DNA of 64,000 nucleotides from Leifsonia sp. ALI-44-B (GTDB lineage: Bacteria > Actinomycetota > Actinomycetes > Actinomycetales > Microbacteriaceae). The first letter of the stretch is position 1. Every line of letters starts with the position of its first letter. Shown one piece after another: positions 51,837 through 60,129 of the stretch. The stretch spans positions 310,001-374,000 of the forward strand of contig NZ_MTQL01000007.1 of assembly GCF_001984125.1 (NCBI RefSeq). Reading direction: 5' to 3'. The position numbers were made by a program, and so were the translations under genes. The notes below the pieces were generated by a model. The model saw only the letters and a list, made by a program, of their open reading frames with translations, did no database searches and was not told the DNA's origin.

Positions 51837-53276
51837 TCAGGCCCGGGCGTCGGCGGGATCGATGTAGCCGAGCGCCGCCTGCGCCGCGTGATGCTGCTCC
51901 GCGATCTGCGGTTGCAGGGGCGTCTGCGGCAACTCCGTCATGGTGACGGGCCACGAGGGAAAACCCCCGTCGAGCGCGGCCACGGCCTGCATGGCAGTGC
52001 CCTTCGTCACGTATTCGTCGAACTCGGGAACCAAGAGCGGTGGCGCGACCATCTGTGCGAGCACCTTCTGCACGGCCGGGTTCTTCGCGGCGCCGCCGAT
52101 GAGCAACAGCCGGTTGGTCTCGACACCGCACGCGTGCAGCGCATCGAGCATGGCCACCTGGCTGGCCAGCGTGCCCTCCACCACGGCCCGCGCGAAATTG
52201 GCGCGCGTGAAGTTCGTCAGCGTCGCCCCGTGCAGCGAACCGCGGGCATGCGGCAGATCGGGTGTGCGTTCACCCTCGAAGTACGGCAGCAGGGTCAGAC
52301 CCTCCGAGCCTGCGGGGGCGTCGAGCGCGAGATCCGAGAGTTCGGCATACGTGCAGCCGAGCAGACCGGCCCCGAGGTGCAGATTGCGCGCGGCGTTCAG
52401 CGTCGCCACGAGCGGCAGGTGGTCTCCCGTCGCGTCGGCATAGCTGCACACGTAGCCGGCGTAGTCCTGCACCGGGTCGGCGGTTCGGGCATAGACCACG
52501 CCCGATGTGCCGAGGCTCAGCACGGCGTCACCCTCCTCGAGGCCGAGCGCGAGGGCCGCGGCCGCGTTGTCGCCACTGCCCACGCCGAGGGGGATGCCGG
52601 CGGGGATGCCCGGGATGCCCTCGCCGGTGACACCCGCGCGTCCGAGTGGATCGAGCACCTCGGGCAGCACGGCGCTCCTGCCCAGCGCGTGCTCGAACAG
52701 GTCGAGGGTGTACTCGCCCGTGACGCCCGACCAATACCCGGTGCCCGAGGCCTCCGACCGGTCCGTCGTCAGCTGATCGATTCCGCCCGTACCGGGGCCG
52801 AAGCCCATCAACCGCCACGTGAGCCAGTCGTGCACGATGGCGACGGCGTCGGTGCGTCGCGCGGCCTCGGGGTCGGTGTCGCGCAGCCACCGCAGTTTGG
52901 GCGCCGTGTCGGAGAGCGTGAGCGGCAGACCCGTGCGGCGGATCCACTCGTCGCGGCCGAGCTCCTCGTTGAGGGCGAGCATATGCGGGTGTGACCCGGT
53001 GTCGTTCCAGAGCGGCGACGGGGCGACCGGTGTGCCCCCGGCATCCAAGAAGATGGGCGTGTGTTGCTGCCCGCTGACCGAGATCGCGGCAACATCGTCG
53101 AGCCCACCCGCATGGCGCACGGCCTCGAGCAGGGCGCGCCACCACACCTCGGGGTCGACGATGCTGTCGGGCGGATGGCTCGCCTTGCCCTCGCGCACGC
53201 GCACACCCGTTGCGACGTCTCGCACCGTGACCTTGCAGGCCTGCGTCGATGAATCGATTCCTGCGACAAGCGTCAT
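51837..53276 (-). CDS. xylB: Xylulokinase-like FGGY kinase
   Basis: Phosphorylates D-xylulose or a related ketose, 479 aa. Marks of the xylulokinase group are AGIDSSTQACKVTVRD, ISVSGQQHTPIFLD, LWNDTGSHPHM, catalytic Asp in GSGDNAAAALALG, LSLGTSGVVYA, and LLLIGGAAKNPAVQKVLA. Length is normal. Its start overlaps the preceding kinase gene by ATGA, so the two kinases are translationally coupled. It supports a route in which a polyol such as xylitol or arabitol is oxidised to a pentulose and phosphorylated. Confidence 0.88.
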   Translation of the reverse strand: MTLVAGIDSSTQACKVTVRDVATGVRVREGKASHPPDSIVDPEVWWRALLEAVRHAGGLDDVAAISVSGQQHTPIFLDAGGTPVAPSPLWNDTGSHPHMLALNEELGRDEWIRRTGLPLTLSDTAPKLRWLRDTDPEAARRTDAVAIVHDWLTWRLMGFGPGTGGIDQLTTDRSEASGTGYWSGVTGEYTLDLFEHALGRSAVLPEVLDPLGRAGVTGEGIPGIPAGIPLGVGSGDNAAAALALGLEEGDAVLSLGTSGVVYARTADPVQDYAGYVCSYADATGDHLPLVATLNAARNLHLGAGLLGCTYAELSDLALDAPAGSEGLTLLPYFEGERTPDLPHARGSLHGATLTNFTRANFARAVVEGTLASQVAMLDALHACGVETNRLLLIGGAAKNPAVQKVLAQMVAPPLLVPEFDEYVTKGTAMQAVAALDGGFPSWPVTMTELPQTPLQPQIAEQHHAAQAALGYIDPADARA

Positions 53277-54721
53277 CGCTCCAGGCCCTTCAGGTCATCC
53301 CACTGGGGGCGGATGTCGGCGTCCCATTCCGCGAGCCGATCGCGGCGACGGTCGTCGACCTCGACATCGCGGGGGTCGCAGTCGAGCCACGAGCTCGGGG
53401 CACCTGACGCAAGCGCCTGGGCGCCCCGGGAGACGACCTCGGAGACCTGAGACACGCTCAGCGGAACTCCCAAAAGGTCGGCCTTGAGCTGCAGCCACAG
53501 GGGGTTCGCGCTGGCGGGGCCGATGACCTTGATGACCTCGGCCTGTTGCCCGAAGAGGTCGAGCACGTCTCGGAACTGCAGAGCGAGCCCGAGGAAGCAT
53601 CCGAAGATCAGGTCCGCGGCCGTCGTGTCGGTGCGGATGCCCGACATCACGCCGCGGGCCGATGCGCGCTTGGTGGGCGGCGGGCTGCCCCGGAACTGCG
53701 GCAGCACGAGCGGCATGGCGTCGAGGTCGATATCGCCGGCGGCATACCGTTCGGACAGCTGGGCCACGTGGCCCGACAGCTGCTCTGGGGTCAGCGACAG
53801 CAGCGATTGCAGCGTGGCGAAGGCCGAACCACCCGTGGGGATCGACGCGAAGAGCGTGAAATCGTCGCCCGTGCACGCGATGCCGTTGGCGAGCTTGGTG
53901 CGGGCGGTCTGCGCGTCGAGGCGGGGTGCGTCGCGCAAGAAGAGGAGCCCCTCGGTGGTGCCCGTCGAGTTGAGCAGCTCGCCCGCGCGCAGGTCGGCAC
54001 CGACGCCGCCGACAATGTGGTCGTGACCGGCCACGTGCACGCGCACGCCATCAGAGAGCCCGAGGCGCGCGGCGACCGACGGGCTGAGCGGCTCGCCGAC
54101 CCGGGCCGGGCGCAGTTCGGGGAAGAGTGCGACGTCGAGGCCGAGCAGGGCGGATGCCTCGGCCGACCAGGTGCGGGTCGTCAGATCGAGCGCCATGGTG
54201 CGACTGGCGAGCGAGTACTCCGACCAGCGCACGCCCGTCAGGCGTGCCGCCACATATTCGGCCACGTTGAGCCACTGCGCATCCGAGGCGTCGTCGGCGT
54301 GCGCGACGGCCCAGGCGGCCTTCGACAGGCCGTAGTTCGCGTTCACCGGCAGGCCCGTGATCTCGTAGATGCGCAAGCGTTCGGCGTCATCGAGAGGCGC
54401 GAGCAGATCGGCCCCACGATGGTCGTGCCACAGGATCATGGGCGAGGCGAGGCTGCCGTCCGCGCGTACGAGTCCACCCGATTCGCCCACGCCCGTGACG
54501 GCGACGCGCTGCATGCTCGCGCGGTCGGCATCCTCGAGCCCCCGGATGAATCGCTCGATGTAGCCGGTCAAAGCATCCAGGTCGTAGATCTCGCCCCAGG
54601 CGTCGCGCACGGTAGGTGTCGCGTGAGTCTCCGAGGCGAGGGGGATGCTCGAGGCGTCGAACGCGCGCAGCTTGACGCTCGTCGTGCCGATGTCGATCGT
54701 GATGGTGGGCAGCATGTGCAT
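53273..54721 (-). CDS. FGGY-family carbohydrate kinase
   Basis: Second gene of the operon, 482 aa. FGGY signs: ITIDIGTTSVKLRAFD, VAVTGVGESGGLVRADG, ILWHDHRGADLL, VHVAGHDHIVGGVGADL with the catalytic Asp, and VIKVIGPASANPLWLQLKADLLGVPL. It differs from xylulokinase in substrate loops and may act on a ketohexose or tetrulose. ATG codons at 54721 and 54715 are both possible. It follows the aldolase gene by 16 bases and overlaps xylB by 4. Confidence 0.87.
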   Translation of the reverse strand: MHMLPTITIDIGTTSVKLRAFDASSIPLASETHATPTVRDAWGEIYDLDALTGYIERFIRGLEDADRASMQRVAVTGVGESGGLVRADGSLASPMILWHDHRGADLLAPLDDAERLRIYEITGLPVNANYGLSKAAWAVAHADDASDAQWLNVAEYVAARLTGVRWSEYSLASRTMALDLTTRTWSAEASALLGLDVALFPELRPARVGEPLSPSVAARLGLSDGVRVHVAGHDHIVGGVGADLRAGELLNSTGTTEGLLFLRDAPRLDAQTARTKLANGIACTGDDFTLFASIPTGGSAFATLQSLLSLTPEQLSGHVAQLSERYAAGDIDLDAMPLVLPQFRGSPPPTKRASARGVMSGIRTDTTAADLIFGCFLGLALQFRDVLDLFGQQAEVIKVIGPASANPLWLQLKADLLGVPLSVSQVSEVVSRGAQALASGAPSSWLDCDPRDVEVDDRRRDRLAEWDADIRPQWDDLKGLER

Positions 54722-54737
54722 GCGCGGGGCCGAGTCG

Positions 54738-55577
54738 TCAGGCGACCGACGGGTTCAGCGTGCGGATGCGGCGCTCGACCACATCGGCGATCGCGGTCAC
54801 GGCCTCGGTCGAGACGCGGATGAGCGACACCTCGTTGGGATTGGCGTTGAACGATTCGCCGAACGTGCGGATCATGGCGTTGCGCAGGTCGCTGGCCACG
54901 TTCACCTTGACCACGTTGAACTCGGCCAGGCGACTCAGCTGCTCGGCGGGCAGACCCGAGCCTCCGTGCACGACCAGGGGGACGGCGCTCGCGTCGCGCA
55001 CCTGGGCCAGGAGATCAAAATCAATGGCCGCGGTCGGCGAATACCCGTGCACATTGCCCACCGACACAGCGAGCATGTCGGGGTTCACGGCGCGCACGAA
55101 GTCCTCGACCTGGGCCGGGTTCGTGGTCGACTCGATCTCGGGACCGTGGTCGTCTTCCTTGCCCCCGATGCTGCCGAGCTCGGCCTCGAGCGCGAGCGTG
55201 GCGGGAGTCAGCCCGCGGGCGATCGCCGAGATGCGCACGTTCTCGTCGTAGGGCTCCTCGGATGCGTCGATCATGATCGAGGTGAAGTCAGCGGCCAGGG
55301 CGTCTTCGACGGCCTGCAGGTTCTTGCCGTGGTCGAGGTGTAGCGCCACGGGCACGTCGGTGTCTTCGAGGCGGCGGGCGACCATGTCGTAGATGTAGGC
55401 GTAGCCCGACAGCGCCACGTTGGTGGGCGCGACCTGAATGAAGGTCGGCACCTTCACGCGGTCGATGGCCGCCACGATGCCCATCGTCGTCTCGAGGTTG
55501 GTGGTGTTGAAGGCACCGGCGACGAGGCCGCGCTCCCCACACTCGGTGATGACGTCGAGACCGCTGACCAAAGGCAT
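54738..55577 (-). CDS. Class II (zinc) aldolase, FbaA/GatY/KbaY family
   Basis: Cleaves a ketose phosphate to dihydroxyacetone phosphate plus an aldehyde, 279 aa. Marks: AGAFNTTNLETTMGIVAA, catalytic Asp82 and zinc ligand His83 in LHLDHG, LEAELGSIGGKEDD, zinc ligand in SVGNVHGYSP, and phosphate-binding VVHGGSGLP. The short length and GKEDD loop favour the tagatose-bisphosphate/GatY-like branch over glycolytic Fba. It is the first gene of the aldolase/three-kinase operon, with AAAGGA before the ATG. The substrate is probably the phosphoketose made by one of the linked kinases. Confidence 0.88.
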   Translation of the reverse strand: MPLVSGLDVITECGERGLVAGAFNTTNLETTMGIVAAIDRVKVPTFIQVAPTNVALSGYAYIYDMVARRLEDTDVPVALHLDHGKNLQAVEDALAADFTSIMIDASEEPYDENVRISAIARGLTPATLALEAELGSIGGKEDDHGPEIESTTNPAQVEDFVRAVNPDMLAVSVGNVHGYSPTAAIDFDLLAQVRDASAVPLVVHGGSGLPAEQLSRLAEFNVVKVNVASDLRNAMIRTFGESFNANPNEVSLIRVSTEAVTAIADVVERRIRTLNPSVA

Positions 55578-55893
55578 GACATTCCTTTCGAGTTCGGACG
55601 CGCGCGCCCTCGACCTGCGGCCCGGGCGGCTGGCTCAGTGGGCCGAGCCGTCGAAACGCGCTTCGTCGCGCCGAACATCCTTCGCTTCGTTGTGCGGCGC
55701 GGGGCGCGCCGCCCCTCGTACTCTAGCCCGGCCAGTACGTATAGTCCAGTCTGTACGTACAACAGGCGACGGGCGCAGACCAATGCATCGCTTCGCCGCC
55801 AGTCCAATCGAGAATGCGGAACGGATGTCGGTGGCCATCCCTACGATCGTCAAGACCTCCCCCCTGCCGCCGCTACCCTTCGAAAGGCACGAC
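55578..55893. other. 316-bp divergent intergenic region of the aldolase operon
   Basis: Contains the minus-strand leader of the aldolase gene, a candidate promoter TGGACT (55743-55748 complement), 17-bp spacer, TAGAGT (55720-55725 complement), and operator copy B just upstream of it. No convincing gene was seen in the region; the plus-strand frame that crosses it has no start signal before the one at 55894. Confidence 0.6.
55747..55763. promoter_or_regulatory. GntR-type operator, copy B
   Basis: On the minus strand TTGTACGTACAGAC followed by TG; the core palindrome TGTACGTACA is at 55752-55761. Fourteen bases match copy A at 49.56 kb exactly. It touches the -35 of the likely aldolase promoter. 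Confidence 0.7.
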
Positions 55894-56460
55894 ATGACAG
55901 ACCCCCGCACATGGACCGGCTGCGTTTTCATCGGCATGAGCCTGGATGGCTTCATCGCGCGGCCCGACGGCGACCTCGACTGGTTGACCGACCCGGCGGT
56001 GCGGCCACACACGGCCGAGTCGACCGCCCACCCTGCGCTCGAGTGGGAGACCTTCTTCCCGACGGTCGACACGCTCGTCATGGGGCGGTCGACCTATGAG
56101 ACGGTGCTCGGGTTCGAGGAGTGGCCGTTCGGGGGCAAGCGTGTGATCGTGCTCAGCACGACCCTCCAGGCGGATGACCGCGTCGCCGTGGCGCGCACGG
56201 TGGACGAGGCGCGTGGGCTCCTCGACGCCGAAGCTGCCGCACGGGTCTATATCGATGGGGGAAGAACGATCCAGTCGTTCCTCGCGGCCGGGCTCGTCGA
56301 CGAGCTGACCGTGTCGATTGCGCCGATCCTGATCGGACAGGGCGCCCGGCTCTTCGGTGAGCTGACCGAGGATGTGCACCTCACGCTGCGTGGCCACCAC
56401 AGCAGCGAGGGCGACGGGCTCGTGCGCGTGACCTACGACGTGAGCCGCGCGGGTCTCTGA
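55894..56460 (+). CDS. Dihydrofolate reductase/RibD-like protein
   Basis: Predicted NADPH-dependent reductase of the YwjB/RibD C-terminal type, 188 aa. Features are GCVFIGMSLDGFIARPDGDLD, TLVMGRSTYETVLGFEEWPFGGKRVIVLS (two consecutive strands), ARVYIDGGRTIQSFLAAGLVDEL and PILIGQGARLFG. True folate reduction is unlikely; members are found as uncharacterised reductases. The ATG at 55894 has CGAAAGG upstream, so the longer frame is rejected. No linked folate or riboflavin gene is present. Confidence 0.88.
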   Translation: MTDPRTWTGCVFIGMSLDGFIARPDGDLDWLTDPAVRPHTAESTAHPALEWETFFPTVDTLVMGRSTYETVLGFEEWPFGGKRVIVLSTTLQADDRVAVARTVDEARGLLDAEAAARVYIDGGRTIQSFLAAGLVDELTVSIAPILIGQGARLFGELTEDVHLTLRGHHSSEGDGLVRVTYDVSRAGL

Positions 56461-56504
56461 CCGCGAAGATGGACCCGCAGGGCGCGCGCGGTGCGGCGGG
56501 GTGG

Positions 56505-57443
56505 TTACGCGCCGCGCAGCGCGTGCTCGAGGCGCGGAACCGCGATGCCGAGCTCGCGGGCGGTGCGCAGGGTGTCGTCGAGGACCGCTCGGGGTTCGGC
56601 CGCGTTGGGGTCAGTGTGCGCCGCCAGGCTGGCCCGCGCGATCGGGAGGGCCGCACTGGCCGCGGCCGTCAGCGCGCCGATCAGCAGAGGGAAACGCGTG
56701 GGGATCGCCGCCGCGCGGTGCCTCCGGAGATCGACGCCCCGCGCGGCCAGCACGGGGAGCAATTCTCGGCTTGTGAGAAAGGCACCACGGAGCGCCCGGG
56801 GGTCACCCACCATCTTCGCCAGCCCGCCGACGCGCAGAGCCTGCGAAAACATACCGGCGTCGAGGGCGACGTGCAGCATCAGCCATCCGCGCATGTCCTC
56901 TTCCTCCCTCCCACCGATGCCGGCTTGCGCGAAGGCCGCTCGCGCCACCCGATGAGGTTTTGTGGCCGCCGTATTAGATGCACCCAGGATGACCGAGCCG
57001 ACCAGCGCGCCCCGCAGGACGCCGTTTTCGTCGAAGCCGCCGCCCGCCTGCGGGAAACCGAAGACGACCTGGTCGGCCGGGAGCGGCGCTATGGCGTCGA
57101 GGGGCTCTTGCCAGATGTTGCCGAAGACCAGCACGGGCGCAGCGCCGATTCGCGGGGCGAGAAAGGCGGCCGCCTCGCTCAGGCGATGATGCCCGACACT
57201 GAGCACGACGAGGTCGAACTCATCCCCCGGGTCGATCGACTCGCGCAGTCGCGGCGCGAAAGTGGCGCTGGTCTCTCGACCGAGGGGTGCGAGGCGACCA
57301 TCGATGATCTCCATCTGCACATCGGTTGAATAGTCGGCGGCCCGCCCGGGGCGCACGTAGAAATCGACCTCATGGCCCGCCGCCTGAAACGCCCGACCGT
57401 AAATCGTCGCGATGACTCCGCGACCGAACATGAGAATTTTCAC
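56505..57443 (-). CDS. Ketopantoate reductase-family protein
   Basis: NAD(P)H-dependent reductase of the PanE/ApbA fold, 312 aa. Nucleotide-binding KILMFGRGVIATIYGRAF with the glycine-rich turn, DLVVLSVGHHRL, and the downstream APVLVFGNIWQEP and VFGFPQAGGG segments. The second domain is all-helical (EEEDMRGWLMLHVALDAG). The catalytic Lys of PanE is not clear, so the substrate may differ from ketopantoate. The GTG at 57443 is chosen because it begins the Rossmann strand; an ATG at 57479 would overlap an operator. It is divergent from a TetR gene that likely controls it. Confidence 0.82.
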   Translation of the reverse strand: MKILMFGRGVIATIYGRAFQAAGHEVDFYVRPGRAADYSTDVQMEIIDGRLAPLGRETSATFAPRLRESIDPGDEFDLVVLSVGHHRLSEAAAFLAPRIGAAPVLVFGNIWQEPLDAIAPLPADQVVFGFPQAGGGFDENGVLRGALVGSVILGASNTAATKPHRVARAAFAQAGIGGREEEDMRGWLMLHVALDAGMFSQALRVGGLAKMVGDPRALRGAFLTSRELLPVLAARGVDLRRHRAAAIPTRFPLLIGALTAAASAALPIARASLAAHTDPNAAEPRAVLDDTLRTARELGIAVPRLEHALRGA

Positions 57444-57463
57444 GACGTACCCATCCGATAGTG

Positions 57464-57478
57464 TGGAGGTTGTCTCCA
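57464..57478. promoter_or_regulatory. TetR-type operator O1
   Basis: TGGAGGTTGTCTCCA, an imperfect copy of the perfect palindrome O2; flanking bases extend it to GTGGAGGTTGTCTCCAC. Confidence 0.65.
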
Positions 57479-57490
57479 CTTAGGACTATA

Positions 57491-57505
57491 TGGAGACTGT
57501 CTCCA
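57491..57505. promoter_or_regulatory. TetR-type operator O2
   Basis: TGGAGACTGTCTCCA, a perfect 15-bp palindrome with a central T, centred 27 bp from O1. It lies between the TetR gene and the divergent reductase gene. Confidence 0.7.
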
Positions 57506-57524
57506 CATGTCAACGGAAAGTGCC

Positions 57525-58073
57525 ATGCCTGAGGAAAAACCGCTGAGAGCCGACGCCCGCCGCAACCGGGACGCGATCATCGCGGCTGCGCGGTCCGTCT
57601 TCGAACACGACGAGCAGCTGCGCTTCGACGACTTCGCGGCCCGGGCCGGCGTCGGAGTCGGAACCCTCTACCGACACTTCCCCACGCGCGAGGCGCTGGC
57701 GGCCGCGGTCTATCGCGGCGAAGTGGTCGCGCTGTGCGAGCAGGCCCGCGACTCGACGGGACCGGCCGCCGAGAGCCTAGACGCGTTCCTGCGCGCTTTC
57801 GTCGACTACGTGGTCGAGCACGCCGCCCTCGCGCGCACACTCGCCACGGTCGTCGACCCCGCCACCCAAGCCGAGGGCGGGAACGAACTCGAACGCACGC
57901 TCGCCGACCTCATGGGTCGGGCCGCTGCAGACGGGGTGATCCGAGATGACGTCACCCCGGCATCCGTCATGATCGCGTTACACGGCATCGGCGGCGCCAC
58001 CGACCGGCCCGAGTGGGTGGCCGAAGCGCGTGCGGTCGCGGCTCTCATCATCCGCGGGCTGAAAGTCGACTAG
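57525..58073 (+). CDS. TetR-family regulator
   Basis: Repressor of 182 aa. Helix-turn-helix region: RNRDAIIAAARSVFEHDEQL, then DFAARAGVGVGTLYRHFPTREAL (about 10-55). The rest is a helical ligand domain with SETI_RK_C-like pattern (DAFLRAFVDYVVEHAALARTL). It probably binds the two 15-bp palindromes upstream and controls itself and the reductase gene. The ATG at 57525 is preferred because GGAAAG lies before it; the ATG at 57507 would abut operator O2 and add six residues. Confidence 0.88.
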   Translation: MPEEKPLRADARRNRDAIIAAARSVFEHDEQLRFDDFAARAGVGVGTLYRHFPTREALAAAVYRGEVVALCEQARDSTGPAAESLDAFLRAFVDYVVEHAALARTLATVVDPATQAEGGNELERTLADLMGRAAADGVIRDDVTPASVMIALHGIGGATDRPEWVAEARAVAALIIRGLKVD

Positions 58074-58127
58074 CGGCCAGGGTTAACCGGCGGCTCGGGT
58101 CGATCGGATGCCGGCGCCGCGGTCCAT

Positions 58128-58571
58128 TCAGCCGGCCGGGATGAAGACGCAGAACGGGTGGCCCGCCGGGTCGGCGAAGACGATGAGACGTTCGTCGGCG
58201 TCATCCGCACGGTCGTCGAGAACCGTGGCACCCAGATCGAGGGCGCGCTGCCGCACGGCCTGCAGCTCAGCATCTGAGGCGACCTCGAAATCGAGGTGCA
58301 TCATCTGGGGGCGCGGACCCTCGGGCCAGGTGGGTGGAGGCATGCTGGGCACCTTCTGGAATGCGAGGCGCCGCACACCATCCGCGTCAGTCAAGACGAG
58401 GAAGTTTGCATTAGAACCTTCGGGTGCGCCGTCGGTGCGCGGCTCATCCCCCTCGATATAGGGAAGCCCCGTGAGGTGGTGGTAGAACTCGGCGAGCGCC
58501 CGCGAATCTTCGGCGTCGAGCACGAACTGGCGCAAGCGCGGGGTCGGCGAAGAAGTGCGAGTCTCGGTCAT
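58128..58571 (-). CDS. VOC-family (glyoxalase/bleomycin-resistance fold) protein
   Basis: 147-aa protein of two beta-alpha-beta-beta-beta units: LRQFVLDAEDSRALAEFYHHLTG, ANFLVLTDADGVRRLAFQKV, and MMHLDFEVASDAELQAVRQRALDLG, IVFADPAGHPFCVFIP. The metal-site pattern (His in MMHLDFE, the acidic residue near the end) is partly present. The activity is unknown; many such proteins are lyases, dioxygenases or antibiotic binders. The ATG at 58571 is the start consistent with the first strand. It is convergent with the TetR gene. Confidence 0.87.
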   Translation of the reverse strand: MTETRTSSPTPRLRQFVLDAEDSRALAEFYHHLTGLPYIEGDEPRTDGAPEGSNANFLVLTDADGVRRLAFQKVPSMPPPTWPEGPRPQMMHLDFEVASDAELQAVRQRALDLGATVLDDRADDADERLIVFADPAGHPFCVFIPAG

Positions 58572-58612
58572 GCCCCCATGGTGCTCCGCGCTCACCCCGA
58601 TGTCTAGACCCG

Positions 58613-59356
58613 TCAGGAGCCGGAGGAGTCCGTGAGGAGGGGCGGGCAGACGCCCTTGTGGGCCGTGAGTTCGAAGTGCCAGTTCTCGTTGGAGTAGACC
58701 TGGCAGAGGCCGAAACGGGCGCCGGATGATGTCAGCCACTCCATGGCGTCGACCGTCGCGACATCGGCGGCCTGGCCCGCGAGGTGCTTCGACGTCGTGC
58801 CCGGCATAACCCAGCGCGACGCCTCCTGCACGCTGCCGTATCTATGGACGGCCTGCTGGAACAGGTAGCGCTGGTAACGCTCGCTGCGCCATCCCGCCGT
58901 GAGCGTGATCTCGGTGCCGTTGTCGGCGCGGGCGGCCGAGGCGGCGCGGCGCAGGGCGTCGAGGAGGGTGGGGTCGAGGTTGGTGACGGCGGGGACGTCG
59001 TCGCTCAGCCCGAACCGCTCGCCGTAGACCGGGTAGCCGTCGTCGGCCGTGAGCTCGGACGAGTCGATGTCACCCTCCGCCGATCCGTTATCGGCCGACC
59101 CACCGGACGAGTCGTCACCCCAGGTACCGTCGCCCGAACCATCCCCCTCGCCCGGCGCCGCGGCAGAGTCGCCGCCCCGGAGACCGTCGACGAGCGTGTG
59201 CCCGGGGTTGTCGAGCGCATTGCGGGCGGCCCCGCAGCCCGTGGCCGACACGAGCACGAGCGCGGCGAGGAGCAGGGCGCCGGCGGCACGGCGGGGCGAA
59301 TGCGACGGTGACAGCACCGGCGAAAGTAGCGGCGGAGACAGGGTGTTCTTGTTCAT
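58613..59356 (-). CDS. Lipoprotein D-Ala-D-Ala carboxypeptidase (VanY/M15B-like)
   Basis: Trims D-alanine from peptidoglycan precursors outside the membrane, 247 aa. A lipoprotein signal ends VSATGC (Cys41), then an acidic Gly/Ser/Asp linker to about 105. The M15B domain has ITLTAGWRSERYQRYLFQQA, the zinc motif SKHLAGQAADVA (His, Asp) and NENWHFEL with the third zinc ligand His. Wall remodelling is its likely job; no vancomycin-resistance gene cluster is linked. It is about 90 bases upstream of a two-component operon on the same strand. Confidence 0.9.
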   Translation of the reverse strand: MNKNTLSPPLLSPVLSPSHSPRRAAGALLLAALVLVSATGCGAARNALDNPGHTLVDGLRGGDSAAAPGEGDGSGDGTWGDDSSGGSADNGSAEGDIDSSELTADDGYPVYGERFGLSDDVPAVTNLDPTLLDALRRAASAARADNGTEITLTAGWRSERYQRYLFQQAVHRYGSVQEASRWVMPGTTSKHLAGQAADVATVDAMEWLTSSGARFGLCQVYSNENWHFELTAHKGVCPPLLTDSSGS

Positions 59357-59442
59357 ACCCTCAGCTTTTCGCGGCAGCTGGGGGCGGGGAACGGCGGGCG
59401 GTACCGCGTCGGATCATCCCATCGACGCGTTTCGCCGGTACG

Positions 59443-60129
59443 TCAGACCCGGTCTTCGGTCAGCCGGTGGTCGTGCGCGAAGACGACGAGCTGCACGCGG
59501 TCACGCAGCTGAAGCTTGCTCAGGATGCTGGAGACGTGGCCCTTGACCGTCGACTCGCTGATGAACTGCCGCTCGGCCACCTCGGCGTTAGTTGCACCTT
59601 GGGCGACCGCGAAGAAGACCGCCCGCTCGCGCACGCTCAGCTGGCGGAAGATCTCGGGCGCCGGCGTCGGGGCGGCGCGCTGCACATCGGCCGAGAACAG
59701 CTGCGACAGCTCGTCGGGTGCCAGGACGGTGTTGCCCGCGTGCACCGTGCGGATGGCCTCGGCCAGGAAGCTCGGCGTCGCATCCTTGAGCAGGAAGCCG
59801 CTCGCGCCCAGCCGTATCGCGGTTGCCGCAGCGCGATCGAGCGCGAAGGTGGTGAGCATGATGACGCGCGGTTTCGAGGGGCTTTCACTCCCAGCATCCG
59901 CCCCGAAGATCGCGCGCACCGTCTCGACGCCGTCGAGCACAGGCATCCGGATGTCGAGCAGCACCACCTCGGGCCCGAGTTCGTCGATCAGGCGTAACGC
60001 CTCGCGCCCGTTCGCCGCCTCACCCACGACCGCGAAATCGGGCTGCGCTTCGAGCGCCACACGCACACCGCCGCGGAACAGCTCCTGATCGTCGACCAGC
60101 AGGATGCGGATGGGCGCGCTGTCAGTCAT
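59443..60129 (-). CDS. LuxR/NarL-family response regulator
   Basis: Transcription factor of 228 aa, partner of the kinase encoded upstream. Receiver: acidic pair LLVDDQELF and phospho-acceptor Asp in VVLLDIRMP (about residue 59), switch TTFALD, and Lys in GFLLKDA. DNA-binding LuxR domain: LSVRERAVFFAVAQGATNAEVA, then SESTVKGHVSSILSKLQLRDR (about 160-220). It overlaps the kinase gene by 8 bases. Target genes are not obvious. Confidence 0.93.
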   Translation of the reverse strand: MTDSAPIRILLVDDQELFRGGVRVALEAQPDFAVVGEAANGREALRLIDELGPEVVLLDIRMPVLDGVETVRAIFGADAGSESPSKPRVIMLTTFALDRAAATAIRLGASGFLLKDATPSFLAEAIRTVHAGNTVLAPDELSQLFSADVQRAAPTPAPEIFRQLSVRERAVFFAVAQGATNAEVAERQFISESTVKGHVSSILSKLQLRDRVQLVVFAHDHRLTEDRV

